Virus record (IMG/VR): IMGVR_UViG_3300044695_005677
Location: 1-64,000 of that record
Length of the DNA: 64,000 bases
Reading direction: 5' to 3' (one strand)
Source: a virus
The first letter of the stretch is position 1. Each line of letters opens with the position of its first letter. The notes under the pieces were generated by a model. That model saw only the letters and a program-made list of their open reading frames with translations, was not told the origin of the DNA and ran no database searches. A program made the translations under genes and the position numbers. This document shows, in pieces, positions 1 through 8,091 of the stretch.

Positions 1-1
1 T

Positions 2-137
2 GGTGAGCTGGTGAGCTGGTGGTCCAGTGAGCTGGTGAGCTGGTGGTCCAGTGAGCTGGTGGTCCAGTGAGCTGGTGAGCTGGTGGTCCAGTGAGCTGGT
101 GGTCCAGTGAGCTGGTGAGCTGGTGAGCTGGTGGTCC
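2..137. repeat. Tandem array of 8-bp and 16-bp units
   Basis: The array is built from two units, X = ggtgagct (8 bp) and Y = ggtggtccagtgagct (16 bp), in the order X X Y X Y Y X Y Y X X, closed by ggtggtcc. Each Y contains the dyad CTGG-TGGT-CCAG. The array is cut by the window edge, so its true length is unknown. It lies upstream of the TerS-like gene and, if the molecule is circular, between the two divergent gene arms. An iteron-type origin or a packaging-related site is possible; neither is shown. Confidence 0.9.
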
Positions 138-198
138 AAAAACCGATTCCCCATCTAACTGGTAGACAATTCGGGAATTCCCCACTAACTTAGTCGAC

Positions 199-678
199 AT
201 GAAAGAGCGCATGAAATTGACTTTGGATGACTGGGACACCATAAAAACCGCTTCGATTCGTGGCGTTCCTGACAAGATAATTTGCGAGCGTTATTCCCTC
301 AGTCCCAACACTTTAGCGGTTAGAAGGTTTCGCGATCCAATCTGGCGTGAAGCTGCACGTAAAAAAGGCAAAGGCCACCTAGGGAAAAATGAGGAATTAC
401 ATACGCTTTTAGTCGACAATCGCGAAGCTCTGGCGCTCGAGAATCAGGTGCTCTTGTCACAGTATGTACATGGTAAAATAAAGTCAGTAATCACGAAAGA
501 CACGCTCAGCGATCCTGAAAATTGGGGAGAAATGAAAGTGGCAAATGAGCTTTTCAGGAAATCTGTCGGGCTGGATAAGGAGCAAGCTGCAGTGACCTTA
601 AATTTCGGATGGGCGACTACAGATAATTCGGAACCCCTATGCGAATTTTCCCTAGATGCCGCATCGGATATTTGCTGA
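199..678 (+). CDS. Probable terminase small subunit (HTH protein)
   Basis: This 159-aa protein has an N-terminal helix-turn-helix-like stretch (about residues 10-48). Its C-terminal region FRKSVGLDKEQAAVTLN resembles the end of many phage small terminases. It would recognise phage DNA and regulate the large terminase during packaging. TerL itself is about 41 kb away on the other strand, which is unusual. Either ATG 199 or ATG 211 could be the start; neither has a clear Shine-Dalgarno sequence. Just upstream (173-182) is the palindrome gggaattccc. The protein ends in SDIC, one of six C-termini with the same tip. It could instead be another DNA-binding regulator. Confidence 0.55.
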   Translation: MKERMKLTLDDWDTIKTASIRGVPDKIICERYSLSPNTLAVRRFRDPIWREAARKKGKGHLGKNEELHTLLVDNREALALENQVLLSQYVHGKIKSVITKDTLSDPENWGEMKVANELFRKSVGLDKEQAAVTLNFGWATTDNSEPLCEFSLDAASDIC

Positions 679-693
679 GATTGCGTCTCAGCA
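673..693 (+). terminator. Hairpin overlapping the stop codon
   Basis: A perfect 8-bp stem TGCTGAGA / TCTCAGCA encloses a 5-nt loop, and the TGA stop of the TerS-like gene lies in the stem. No T tract follows, so it may be a weak terminator or an mRNA 3' structure rather than an intrinsic terminator. Confidence 0.4.
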
Positions 694-1021
694 GTGTAAA
701 TCGTTGATAATGAGGCAATTAGTGCTTTACATTACGGTTATTGTTTGTAGTTAACGCATTTCGGTATTCACTTGAACACTATAGCAGGTAGCACAGCACA
801 GCACAGAGCGCCAGCACAGCACAGCACAGCACAGCACAGCACAGAGCGCCAGCACAGCACAGCACAGCACAGCACAGCACAGCACAGCCACCACGCCCGG
901 CCCCCTGCCAGCCCAAAAGCGCAGCGCAAAGCTCGAGCGGTGAGGCACAAAAAATTTTTTGCCATAAGGACTTTACAAGTGCTAAACGAAAGTCCATACT
1001 ACCCCACTACCCCACTACCCC
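679..1021 (+). other. Intergenic region holding microsatellites
   Basis: This 343-nt stretch has no convincing gene. It holds the end of the hairpin after the TerS-like gene, the 5-bp microsatellite at 789-888, an A6T6 run near 950-961 and an 8-bp repeat just before the next ATG. Open frames here are Ala/Cys low-complexity readings of the microsatellite. No good promoter could be picked out by eye. Confidence 0.7.
789..888. repeat. AGCAC pentanucleotide microsatellite
   Basis: This is about 100 bp of agcac repeats, interrupted twice by agagcgcc (805-812 and 843-850, 38 bp apart), giving a higher-order period. It is non-coding and prone to slippage, so copy number may vary between individual phages or be collapsed in an assembly. 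Confidence 0.9.
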
Positions 1022-1022
1022 A
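999..1022 (+). repeat. Three ctacccca copies abutting a start codon
   Basis: Three exact 8-bp copies run directly into the ATG at 1022; the last base of the third copy is the A of the start codon. This C/A-rich, G-free leader resembles the leaders of several genes on the other strand and has no Shine-Dalgarno sequence. Confidence 0.75.
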
Positions 1023-1219
1023 TGTCCCAGAGTCCCAAAAGCACAGAAGCCGATCCCCCCTTCAAATGCCTGTCTTGCGGGCGAGTGAAGCCACAAGACG
1101 CCTGCGACCACCAATGCAAGCGACCTGAAAGGTGCTGCCCGAACTGCGGGGCCGTCAGGATGTTCAAGAAATACAAGGCTGGATGGGCCTGCAACCAGTG
1201 TTTCTACCGTGAAGACTAA
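1022..1219 (+). CDS. Small zinc-ribbon protein
   Basis: This 65-aa protein is rich in paired cysteines: CLSC, CDHQC, CCPNC and CNQC. That is enough to bind about two zinc ions in a ribbon or knuckle fold. No enzymatic motif is visible. It overlaps the next gene by 11 nt, so the two are probably translated together. Small Zn-ribbon proteins of this type are common near phage packaging genes, often as nucleic-acid or protein-interaction modules. Function unknown. Confidence 0.6.
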   Translation: MSQSPKSTEADPPFKCLSCGRVKPQDACDHQCKRPERCCPNCGAVRMFKKYKAGWACNQCFYRED

Positions 1220-1475
1220 AATCGACCTCACCAACAAGCGGTTTGGGCGATGGACCGTGATTCTAGAAAATAAAAAAGTACACGATACCAAGGCGGAGAC
1301 ACATCCGTCCCTGTGGTATTGCGTGTGTGACTGTGGTGAAGTCCGACAAGAGGTGCTCTACTCCTCCTTGGTGTCTGGTCGATCAAAATCGTGCGGGTGT
1401 CTGCGTAAAGAGTTCAACCGTATAGCCCCAAAAATGAGGCATAAGTTTGTGCCGTGCTCCTTGGATGATGTATGA
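1209..1475 (+). CDS. RFGxxTV / CDCG zinc-motif protein, HNH-associated type
   Basis: This 88-aa protein starts with GTG and overlaps the upstream gene. It carries the signature seen in front of many phage HNH and AP2-type endonucleases: DLTNKRFGRWTVI, then WYCVCDCG, then SSLVSGRSKSCGCL. The nuclease part that usually follows is absent, so it may be a stand-alone DNA-binding module or a remnant. Its stop overlaps the next ATG (ATGA). Confidence 0.6.
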   Translation: MKTKIDLTNKRFGRWTVILENKKVHDTKAETHPSLWYCVCDCGEVRQEVLYSSLVSGRSKSCGCLRKEFNRIAPKMRHKFVPCSLDDV

Positions 1476-1798
1476 CTAATTTAATAAATCGTAGATTTGG
1501 TTCTCTCATCGTAGTTGGCTGCGCGGGGCAGAAAGAGAACCGTGGTCGATACTTCTGGCATTGTATCTGTGACTGCGGAGGTGGACTAAAAAGTGTGCGT
1601 GGGGACAGATTGGTGTCAAAAGCCATTGACCGATGCCGTCTATGCACTTTCGCCAATAATAAGAATGGGAGATGGAACGGTGGACGACCAAAAAAGGGAC
1701 AATTCCCGAAAACAGGGTTTGGTGTAAAGGCGTCTACCAAAAGAAAATACAAAAGGCTGGCTGCTAAGATGCTACGGGAGACAGGGGATATCTGCTAG
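1472..1798 (+). CDS. Second RFGxxxV / CDCG protein ending in DIC
   Basis: This 108-aa protein is paralogous in layout to its upstream neighbour: INRRFGSLIVV near the N-terminus, CICDCGGG near residue 33 and a late CRLC pair, then a basic C-terminal tail (KRKYKRLAAK). It lacks a recognisable HNH core. It starts at an ATGA overlap. The C-terminus GDIC matches the tip found on five other proteins here. Likely nucleic-acid binding; function unknown. Confidence 0.55.
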   Translation: MTNLINRRFGSLIVVGCAGQKENRGRYFWHCICDCGGGLKSVRGDRLVSKAIDRCRLCTFANNKNGRWNGGRPKKGQFPKTGFGVKASTKRKYKRLAAKMLRETGDIC

Positions 1799-1836
1799 CT
1801 TGACTAGATAGTCTCGTCCCATTACCATAAGAGAAT

Positions 1837-4128
1837 ATGGTAAACTCAGTCCAGCAATCCCAAAGCATAGCTACAGCCATCCCAGCGGTAGTCTCTCAAG
1901 ACGACCAGACGCTGATCAAACGCGGACGAGTGAAGTCTCCAGCGGACATTGCCAGAATTCATCAGACATTATTTAATGAAGACCTGCTTTCTTCGCAGAA
2001 GCGGGCAATGGTCCAAGCTGCCATCGACGGTGAAGCACCTTATTCCAACCAGAAGGAGCGTCTAGCTGGGCAGTCTGGGCGGAGCAATATCAACTTCGGG
2101 CAGCTTGCCCAAGCGGTCGAAGAGGCGCAGATGCCTTATTTCCGTCTCCTTGAGTCTCTGGACGTGCTTTGCTCGACGCCGACTAAGTATGGCGACACAG
2201 AGACCCGCACGAACCTTGAGCCTGTTCTGGCCGAAGAGATCACTCGGATGATCAAGAACTGGTCTGGCTTCCTCCCGTTGTGGGGGCAGTTGTCTTTGCT
2301 ATATGTGTCAGAAGGAATCGGGTTTTCCTTGTTCTCGGACGCTATCGATTGGCGCTGGCAGGTGAAGGGTCTTCAACACCTCAAGTTCCCTAGGCGCATA
2401 CGTGCGGATGTGAACTACCTCGACATAGTAACGTGTGAGGATACTATGCGTCCTGATGAGTTGTATTCCAAGATCACCGCCGAAGAGCCTCTTGAGGACG
2501 AGCAGAAGTATTGGAACAAGGAAGCGATCCTAAAGACGATCAAGGAGACGGCACGTTCCCAAGGGCTGAATGCAAACGATCCTCAAGAAGTTGCAGAGAC
2601 GTGGAAAGACAACGATCTTTCCCAAGGTCTGACGGCAAACACTGTGCGGGTCATCCATGCGTATGTCCGAGAACTGGATGGAACTGTAAGCCACTATCTG
2701 GCACGGTATGATGGTGAGGGCGAATGGCTCTACAAGTGTGAGGGCAAGTTCAAGGACATCTCTTCACTGATCACATCATTTATCGGGAGCGTTGGCAGTA
2801 ATGGTGACTTCCAGTCCATCCGCGGGCTTGGGTATCGCCTGTTCCCAGCAACTTCTGGGCAGAATCGTCTGCTCAACAAGTTCCTTGACCAAGCCTGTAT
2901 CGCGTCGACCCCTCACTTGTCTACCAGCAACGAGGACGCGAACGTCGAGCAGATGATCAGGCCGATGGGTCCATACATGCTCATGGCCGATGGGACAGCG
3001 TTCCAAGAGATTCAGACTCCTGACTTCAGCAAGAACCTCATCCCCGCAATCGATGCATTGAACGGTATTGCCAGTTCGCGTGCAGCGGCGTCTGCCCCTT
3101 CTGCGGCTGGAGGAATGTCGAGGACTCAGAAGACCAAGTATCAGGTGCAGACGGAGACGGAGCAGTCGGGGGCGTTGCAGTCGAGCGGGTTCTCGATGTT
3201 TATGGCAGCGTGGGAGCGGCACCTGAGGTGTGTGCTCTCCCGAGTGTCGCGGGAGGATTACCTGATTACGGACCCGGGCGGTAAAGAAGTCCACGAACTC
3301 CGTCTTCGTCTCGTTGCCCGAGGAGTGCCCCTTGAAGCTCTCTACAAGCTGGACGTAAGGGCTGTTGAAGTGAATACGGGACTCGGGAAAGGCAGTGCAA
3401 GTGAGCGTCGATCCGTGACCAGTATCCTGAACGAGACCCTTTGGCCTCGACTCGATGCCAAGGGCAAGAATATCCTCGACCGCATGACAGCGGCTAGCTA
3501 CGCTGGAACGCAGATTGCGAAGATGCTAGTCCCCGACATTACCGGAGGCAGGCCACCTATTGATGCTCAGGTCGCACAGCTTGAGAATAGTCTCATGTCA
3601 CTTGGCAAGCCGCCAGCCTTTGAGCCGAATCAGGACCATGTGGTGCATATCGACAAGCATCTGGAAGACCTCTACCAGATCAACACGCAGCTTACCCAGA
3701 TGCAGATCGAACTGCGTCCGGCCATTGACCAGATGCAACCAATCTGGGAGCACTGCATCAATCAGCATCTCCCTCTCATTGACCCAACTAATCCCGACTA
3801 CCGCAGGTTCAAGGAAGCCTTGCAGCAGCTTGGTGAACTCATCAAGAACAGCCGCAAGCACCTTGATGCGGAAGATCAGCATGAAGCAGAAGCACAGGCT
3901 GAAGCCCAAGGGCAAGAGGCTCCGCAGCAGGATGCACAGTATGGCGGAACGCCCGCTGGCCTGTTTGCCGCAGCGGTCGATGCCAATGCCAGAGCCGCGA
4001 GCAAGGATGATGCGATCATCCAGAAGACCAAGGCAGAGACTCAGATCATGCTGGAGAAGCACAGGCAGCAACTGGCGGCAAACGATGTGAAGCTCGCGCT
4101 GGACGTTAAGAAGAGCCAGAGCAGGTAA
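1837..4128 (+). CDS. Portal protein
   Basis: This 763-aa protein follows the packaging-region genes and precedes scaffold and capsid, the classic place for a portal. Its size, mixed alpha/beta body and long helical, Gln/Ala-rich C-terminal third (from about residue 580) fit large podovirus portals, which form the dodecameric DNA channel and head-tail connector. No short diagnostic motif is visible, so the call rests on size, composition and synteny. The start context (ataagagaatatg) lacks a strong Shine-Dalgarno sequence. Confidence 0.7.
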   Translation: MVNSVQQSQSIATAIPAVVSQDDQTLIKRGRVKSPADIARIHQTLFNEDLLSSQKRAMVQAAIDGEAPYSNQKERLAGQSGRSNINFGQLAQAVEEAQMPYFRLLESLDVLCSTPTKYGDTETRTNLEPVLAEEITRMIKNWSGFLPLWGQLSLLYVSEGIGFSLFSDAIDWRWQVKGLQHLKFPRRIRADVNYLDIVTCEDTMRPDELYSKITAEEPLEDEQKYWNKEAILKTIKETARSQGLNANDPQEVAETWKDNDLSQGLTANTVRVIHAYVRELDGTVSHYLARYDGEGEWLYKCEGKFKDISSLITSFIGSVGSNGDFQSIRGLGYRLFPATSGQNRLLNKFLDQACIASTPHLSTSNEDANVEQMIRPMGPYMLMADGTAFQEIQTPDFSKNLIPAIDALNGIASSRAAASAPSAAGGMSRTQKTKYQVQTETEQSGALQSSGFSMFMAAWERHLRCVLSRVSREDYLITDPGGKEVHELRLRLVARGVPLEALYKLDVRAVEVNTGLGKGSASERRSVTSILNETLWPRLDAKGKNILDRMTAASYAGTQIAKMLVPDITGGRPPIDAQVAQLENSLMSLGKPPAFEPNQDHVVHIDKHLEDLYQINTQLTQMQIELRPAIDQMQPIWEHCINQHLPLIDPTNPDYRRFKEALQQLGELIKNSRKHLDAEDQHEAEAQAEAQGQEAPQQDAQYGGTPAGLFAAAVDANARAASKDDAIIQKTKAETQIMLEKHRQQLAANDVKLALDVKKSQSR

Positions 4129-4182
4129 CTACGGATATTCCCGCTAGACAGACCAGCATATTTCGATAAGTTGAAAGGGTAA

Positions 4183-4545
4183 ATGACAACTACTCATCTT
4201 CAAGCGTCTAAAGAAATCTACAGGTTCAGGCAAAATAAAGAAGCTGTTGGAAGACTCCAAGAACTTTTGTCTGACCCTGTCATGAAGTCAGCCATGACGA
4301 TGGTCGAGAATTTGTCCAGACCGTCGGTGCTGCCCGAATTGACTCCCACGGTGCATCACGACACTTCGATTGCACACTATATGCACATGCTCATCGGAGT
4401 GAACAAAGCCTTTTCTATGCTTAAACGTATGGCTATCGATGTGGATAGCGAAGACGACAGGGATTTTAGCGAGGACGAGGTCGGTGATTTCGAGGCTTAC
4501 GGTCACGAAATTAAGGCAATCAAAATCCCTAAAATCAAACCATAA
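4183..4545 (+). CDS. Hypothetical protein between portal and scaffold
   Basis: This 120-aa, mainly helical protein has an acidic patch near residues 88-102 (DSEDDRDFSEDEVGDF) and a basic, proline-containing C-terminus. There are no membrane segments or known motifs. It is preceded by gaaaggg, one of the better ribosome-binding contexts here. Its position between portal and scaffold suggests a head-assembly role, but this is only positional. Confidence 0.6.
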   Translation: MTTTHLQASKEIYRFRQNKEAVGRLQELLSDPVMKSAMTMVENLSRPSVLPELTPTVHHDTSIAHYMHMLIGVNKAFSMLKRMAIDVDSEDDRDFSEDEVGDFEAYGHEIKAIKIPKIKP

Positions 4546-4550
4546 CACCT

Positions 4551-5801
4551 ATGTCAGAACCAATCACGGCACCAGCGCCAGCATCCGCACCTTCATCCCC
4601 CGCTCCAGCGGCACCATCGTCCAGCCCATCAGTCAGTTCATCGGCACCACCGCCTTCCGGAGGCATGGACCTGATGAGCGAACTCTCGGACAGTATTTCA
4701 GAGGTGAAGAACGGCAAAGCCCCTCAAAAGGCAAAAGCAGCTTCGCCAAAGGCTCAAGAGAAAAAGCCCGAGATCGCGGCTAAGGAAGCAGCAAGCGGCG
4801 AGAAGACTCCTGAGAAGCAACCTTGGGAAGTTGATGCTGCCTCTGAGAAAGAGGAGCCAGCTACTGAAGAGGTTGCTACCGAAGAGAAGGTTCCTGAAGA
4901 TGTCCGGACTCCAGAAGCCAAGGCACGGTGGACTGAGCTAAAGAAAAGCCAGAACGAACTCAACAAACTCAAGCCCGAGTATGAGGCTTTGAAGGAAGAA
5001 GTTGAGAAGCTGAGGGCCACACCGGAGAAGGTTCCTGCGGAGATCGAGAGTGAACTCAATGAACTGCGTCAGTTCCGTGCGGCCTATAAGGTCGAAGAGT
5101 CTCCTGAGTTCAAACAGTATGTCACTGAACCGTGGAATGAACAGGTAACCGCGATTCAAGAAGTCGCGGAGTTTGCGGGTATCGATGTAGACGCTTTGCT
5201 CAAAGCAACGGATGAGCCTAATACGCTTCGTCGGGCGCAAGCGATCAAGGCGGCTCTGGCAGAGTCCGTAGAAGAGGTTGATTCTCATGCCATCGAGATC
5301 GTGATGCGTGCAGCGGACAAACTCCACAAAGAGGTGTATCCGAATCAAGCGCAGCTCAAAGCGCAGGCTTTGGAAATTCAGAACGCCTTCAAGGGCAAGG
5401 AAGAACTGGAGAAGAGTCAGAAGGCTCAAGAGATTGAACAGAAGTTCAATTCTTCAGCACAGGAAATGTATGCCACCCTTGAGGCAAAACTCAAGGCAAC
5501 TGGGCTATTTAATAATAAGGAACTAGCTGAACGGGTGAAGGCAGCAAAACCGTATGACGTTTCCGAGAAGCCAATGGAGGCGGCATATCAGGCACAGGCC
5601 AGTGCCCTCTTGCCCGGCTTCATTACCAAGTACAACGAGGTAGTCGCCGAACTCAAGACCGTAAAAGCCTCCCTCGCAGCCCGTGGGAAAGCCGTTGCTT
5701 CGCCTTCGGATAGCGCCGAGGCACCTAAGTCTACCAGCAATGAGTATGACGGTGGGACCAACTTGGAAGATGAGCTTCGGGCAGTTACCCGTCGTTACTA
5801 G
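4551..5801 (+). CDS. Scaffolding-like coiled-coil protein
   Basis: This 416-aa protein has a Pro/Ala/Ser-rich disordered N-terminus (residues 1-45) and then a long, highly charged helical region rich in Lys, Glu and Ala with heptad-like spacing. It lies directly before the capsid gene, where internal scaffolds of podoviruses are found, and a strong terminator follows. It would guide procapsid assembly and then leave. There is no sign of a fused protease. The start has no Shine-Dalgarno sequence (aaccataacacctatg). Confidence 0.7.
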   Translation: MSEPITAPAPASAPSSPAPAAPSSSPSVSSSAPPPSGGMDLMSELSDSISEVKNGKAPQKAKAASPKAQEKKPEIAAKEAASGEKTPEKQPWEVDAASEKEEPATEEVATEEKVPEDVRTPEAKARWTELKKSQNELNKLKPEYEALKEEVEKLRATPEKVPAEIESELNELRQFRAAYKVEESPEFKQYVTEPWNEQVTAIQEVAEFAGIDVDALLKATDEPNTLRRAQAIKAALAESVEEVDSHAIEIVMRAADKLHKEVYPNQAQLKAQALEIQNAFKGKEELEKSQKAQEIEQKFNSSAQEMYATLEAKLKATGLFNNKELAERVKAAKPYDVSEKPMEAAYQAQASALLPGFITKYNEVVAELKTVKASLAARGKAVASPSDSAEAPKSTSNEYDGGTNLEDELRAVTRRY

Positions 5802-5821
5802 GATAAAGGGTGATTAGGAGT

Positions 5822-5860
5822 GAGCCTCTTTGCTAAAAGCAGAGAGGCTCATTCTTTTTA
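5822..5860 (+). terminator. Rho-independent terminator before the capsid gene
   Basis: GAGCCTCT pairs with AGAGGCTC and inner TTGC/GCAG pairing extends the stem to about 12 bp, followed by attcttttta. It ends the portal-scaffold transcript immediately upstream of the capsid promoter, so capsid can be transcribed separately at a higher level. Confidence 0.85.
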
Positions 5861-5889
5861 TTGACACATGCCTAGAAAAGGAATATAAG
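5861..5889 (+). promoter_or_regulatory. Strong sigma70-type promoter for the capsid gene
   Basis: TTGACA (5861-5866), a 17-nt spacer and TATAAG (5884-5889) give a near-consensus promoter abutting the preceding terminator. The predicted start near 5896 leaves a leader of about 180 nt before the capsid ATG. That leader contains small hairpins such as CGAGA-cccaa-TCTCG (5996-6010) and ends in an A/C-rich segment without a Shine-Dalgarno sequence. Confidence 0.85.
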
Positions 5890-6077
5890 TGTCGACGAGT
5901 ATAAACAGCGCGGTTTGTCGCAAGGAAACGCTCGATCCTTAGAACAGGCAAAAAGAGCTTAACAAGAGTTGGGGTCGCTCCCCCGATGCACGCAACGAGA
6001 CCCAATCTCGCCTTTTGCTGTATCGGACAATCGAGCATCAGGGGCGAAAACCAAACCCCCCAAAACCCCCGACTAAT

Positions 6078-7250
6078 ATGGCTAACCTCAATGAAATCTT
6101 CGCCCGCGATGCTGAACGTATCCAAGGCGATATCTACCACATCCAGCGTGACCAAGGTCGCGTTTCCGCGCTCATCAAGAAGGAAGTCCTTCCTGAAGGC
6201 ATGGGCTATAACTTCACCACTCCTGTCGTCCAGCGGTCTAATCGCTCTGACGGTGCAGGCTGGGTGGCTGTTCAGGCCGAAGACGGCACAGGAAATAACT
6301 GTACGCCTACACCCGGCATCACCACCTCGGCCATCGACATCCTTTCTTGGTCCGCTGAAAAGCGCGTCGAGAAGTCCGATACGATCTGTCTTGATGACGC
6401 TTGGAGCGCCTACAACTTCACCGAACAGGTGACTCGTAAGCGCGAAGAATTCGTCGCCACCATCGTTGACCTTTGGGAAGACGCTGACAAGGCTCACTTC
6501 TTCAGTGCCGCCGGACACAAAATCGTGTTCAATAGTTCCCTCACCGAAGGTAACTCCACGACCATGCCTGCTAGCGCAGCCACCTACCAGATCAATCAGG
6601 ATCTTCTTGATTCGATCCGTTCCCGTGGTCTTCGCGACGGTATGGGCAAGGAGCCTTACGCTATGCGTGACGGTGGTCCAGTCCTTCCGCTCATCCTTTC
6701 GGACGAAGCTCACCGCACTCTTATCAAGGGCGACTCTTCGATCCGTGAAGACTTCCGCTTCGCGGAAATGGGCAAGGGCGTTGAAGGTGCTACCCTGCTC
6801 AAAGCATGGTCCGTCGACAAGTCGTATGGTGGCTTTATGCACATCATCGACACGAAAATGCCTCGTTTTAACTTCACTGGTGGCGCATGGGTCGAAGTTC
6901 CATTCTACACCACTGCTTCCGCCTCTATCGGCACGAAGCTGATCCTCAATCCGGCCTACCTCACCGCCGAATACGAAGACGCCTATGTCTGGCATCCAGA
7001 CGTGGTGCATCGTATGACTCCGAAGACCCGCTCTTCGGTTGGCGCTGACACCAAGTTCGCTGGTTTCGGCTACAACGGCGAAGTCGTGTGGCGCAACATC
7101 CCGAACGTGGATGACAACCTGATGGAAAATCAGGGCTTCTGGGCCGCCCAGTTGTATGCCGCTTGGAAACCTATCAAGGTCCAATACGGCTACGTCGTCC
7201 GCTTCAAGCGTTGCCCGAACATCGTCGGCTCCGCTTGCCCCGCCTACTAA
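6078..7250 (+). CDS. Major capsid protein
   Basis: This is a 390-aa protein starting MANLNEIFARDAERIQ. An in-frame upstream start at 6015 would add 21 residues with poor, proline-rich character. It follows portal and scaffold, has its own strong promoter, and is bracketed by two terminators, as expected for the most abundant virion protein. The composition (balanced, few Cys, many aromatic and Gly residues) suits an HK97-fold capsid protein. A long open frame on the opposite strand is only a shadow of its codon usage. Confidence 0.8.
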   Translation: MANLNEIFARDAERIQGDIYHIQRDQGRVSALIKKEVLPEGMGYNFTTPVVQRSNRSDGAGWVAVQAEDGTGNNCTPTPGITTSAIDILSWSAEKRVEKSDTICLDDAWSAYNFTEQVTRKREEFVATIVDLWEDADKAHFFSAAGHKIVFNSSLTEGNSTTMPASAATYQINQDLLDSIRSRGLRDGMGKEPYAMRDGGPVLPLILSDEAHRTLIKGDSSIREDFRFAEMGKGVEGATLLKAWSVDKSYGGFMHIIDTKMPRFNFTGGAWVEVPFYTTASASIGTKLILNPAYLTAEYEDAYVWHPDVVHRMTPKTRSSVGADTKFAGFGYNGEVVWRNIPNVDDNLMENQGFWAAQLYAAWKPIKVQYGYVVRFKRCPNIVGSACPAY

Positions 7251-7262
7251 TGTAGGCTAAAC

Positions 7263-7300
7263 TAGGGCAGGGGTTGCTAATCACAGCCCCTGCCTTTTTT
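7263..7300 (+). terminator. Rho-independent terminator after the capsid gene
   Basis: GGCAGGGG (7266-7273) pairs with CCCCTGCC (7287-7294), extended by a TTG/CAG inner helix, and six T residues follow. This closes the monocistronic capsid transcript. Confidence 0.9.
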
Positions 7301-7324
7301 ACTTAAACCAACTACTCTAAGACT

Positions 7325-7681
7325 ATGCCACCAATGGAAATGGGTAAGCCCGCAATGGGCATGCAAAAAGGAAAGCACATGGCAGAGGCTATGGATGAAG
7401 CCATGGGAGAAGAAGACACGGATGACGTGTTCTCTTTTGCTCCACCTGAAGGTTTTACTCCTCCTGATGACATGGAAGAAGGAAAGCCTTTTGATATCGT
7501 CGCCTCTATGGTGATGAAAGACGGGAAACTCGCGATTAAATCGATCAACGGGACAAAAGTCTCTCAGACGAAAGAAGAGCCTGAAACGATGGAGGAGGAG
7601 TCAAGCGGACCTCCTGAACCTACTGAAGATGGCGGAGCTACCCTTGCCTCCGAAATCAAGAAAGCCGGATACGGACGATAA
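7325..7681 (+). CDS. Acidic Met-rich hypothetical protein
   Basis: This 118-aa protein has a Met-rich start (MPPMEMGKPAMGMQKGKHM) and many Asp/Glu residues, with short Pro-rich segments. No fold is recognisable; much of it is probably disordered. Its place right after capsid suggests a minor virion or head-decoration protein, without direct evidence. Confidence 0.5.
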   Translation: MPPMEMGKPAMGMQKGKHMAEAMDEAMGEEDTDDVFSFAPPEGFTPPDDMEEGKPFDIVASMVMKDGKLAIKSINGTKVSQTKEEPETMEEESSGPPEPTEDGGATLASEIKKAGYGR

Positions 7682-7683
7682 GT

Positions 7684-7926
7684 ATGACTGCATCTCCCTA
7701 CGCATCAGCAGCTAAGATTACCGAAGCCCTTGCGGTGATCGGTCAATCCTATGTAGATACCAAAGAATACGGTCTGTATGTTCAGATCGCGATGGCTTTG
7801 GCAAACCGAAATGCGGTTGGAGGAGACCCAATGCAGAATACCGTCGACGCCCTTGGTGGTAGCATCTTGGCTACCACCAAGCAGGGCATCTTGTCTCAGA
7901 TTTTTGTCCTTGCTGCCACTGCATGA
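7684..7926 (+). CDS. Small protein, longer member of a tandem pair
   Basis: This 80-aa helical protein begins MTASPYASAAKITEALAVI. The next gene begins MTASPYASDAKIAEAVAVI, so the two arose by tandem duplication. Alternating Ala/Ile/Leu suggests an amphipathic helix or assembly interface. No known family. Its stop overlaps the next start (ATGA). Confidence 0.55.
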   Translation: MTASPYASAAKITEALAVIGQSYVDTKEYGLYVQIAMALANRNAVGGDPMQNTVDALGGSILATTKQGILSQIFVLAATA

Positions 7927-8060
7927 CCGCTTCTCCCTACGCCTCCGATGCAAAGATTGCCGAAGCCGTTGCGGTTATCGAAGCGGAATACGTGGGCACT
8001 CGGGAGCAGACTCTTTTGCAACAGATATTGATCGCAATCGCGGTGAATACGACCCCCTAA
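7923..8060 (+). CDS. Short 45-aa paralogue of the preceding gene
   Basis: The reading frame starts at the ATGA overlap and ends at TAA 8058-8060. It gives MTASPYASDAKIAEAVAVI, continues about 26 residues and ends IAVNTTP. About 14 of the first 19 residues match the upstream protein, and the two then diverge; this copy lacks the Gly/Asn-rich middle. Retention of the frame and of the translational coupling argues that it is expressed. Confidence 0.6.
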   Translation: MTASPYASDAKIAEAVAVIEAEYVGTREQTLLQQILIAIAVNTTP

Positions 8061-8091
8061 ACGACTACTCCCAGCCCCCTTTCTAGAGAAA

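Noticed and set aside
2-137. CRISPR array
   Set aside because: Units are only 8-16 bp with no unique spacers and no cas genes nearby.
751-997. Cys/Ala-rich open frames on the - strand
   Set aside because: They are readings of the AGCAC microsatellite in three frames; there is no start context or family resemblance.
5814-7184. 456-aa open frame antisense to the capsid gene
   Set aside because: It lies wholly opposite the capsid gene, has no promoter or start context of its own, and its composition follows from the codon bias of the capsid strand.
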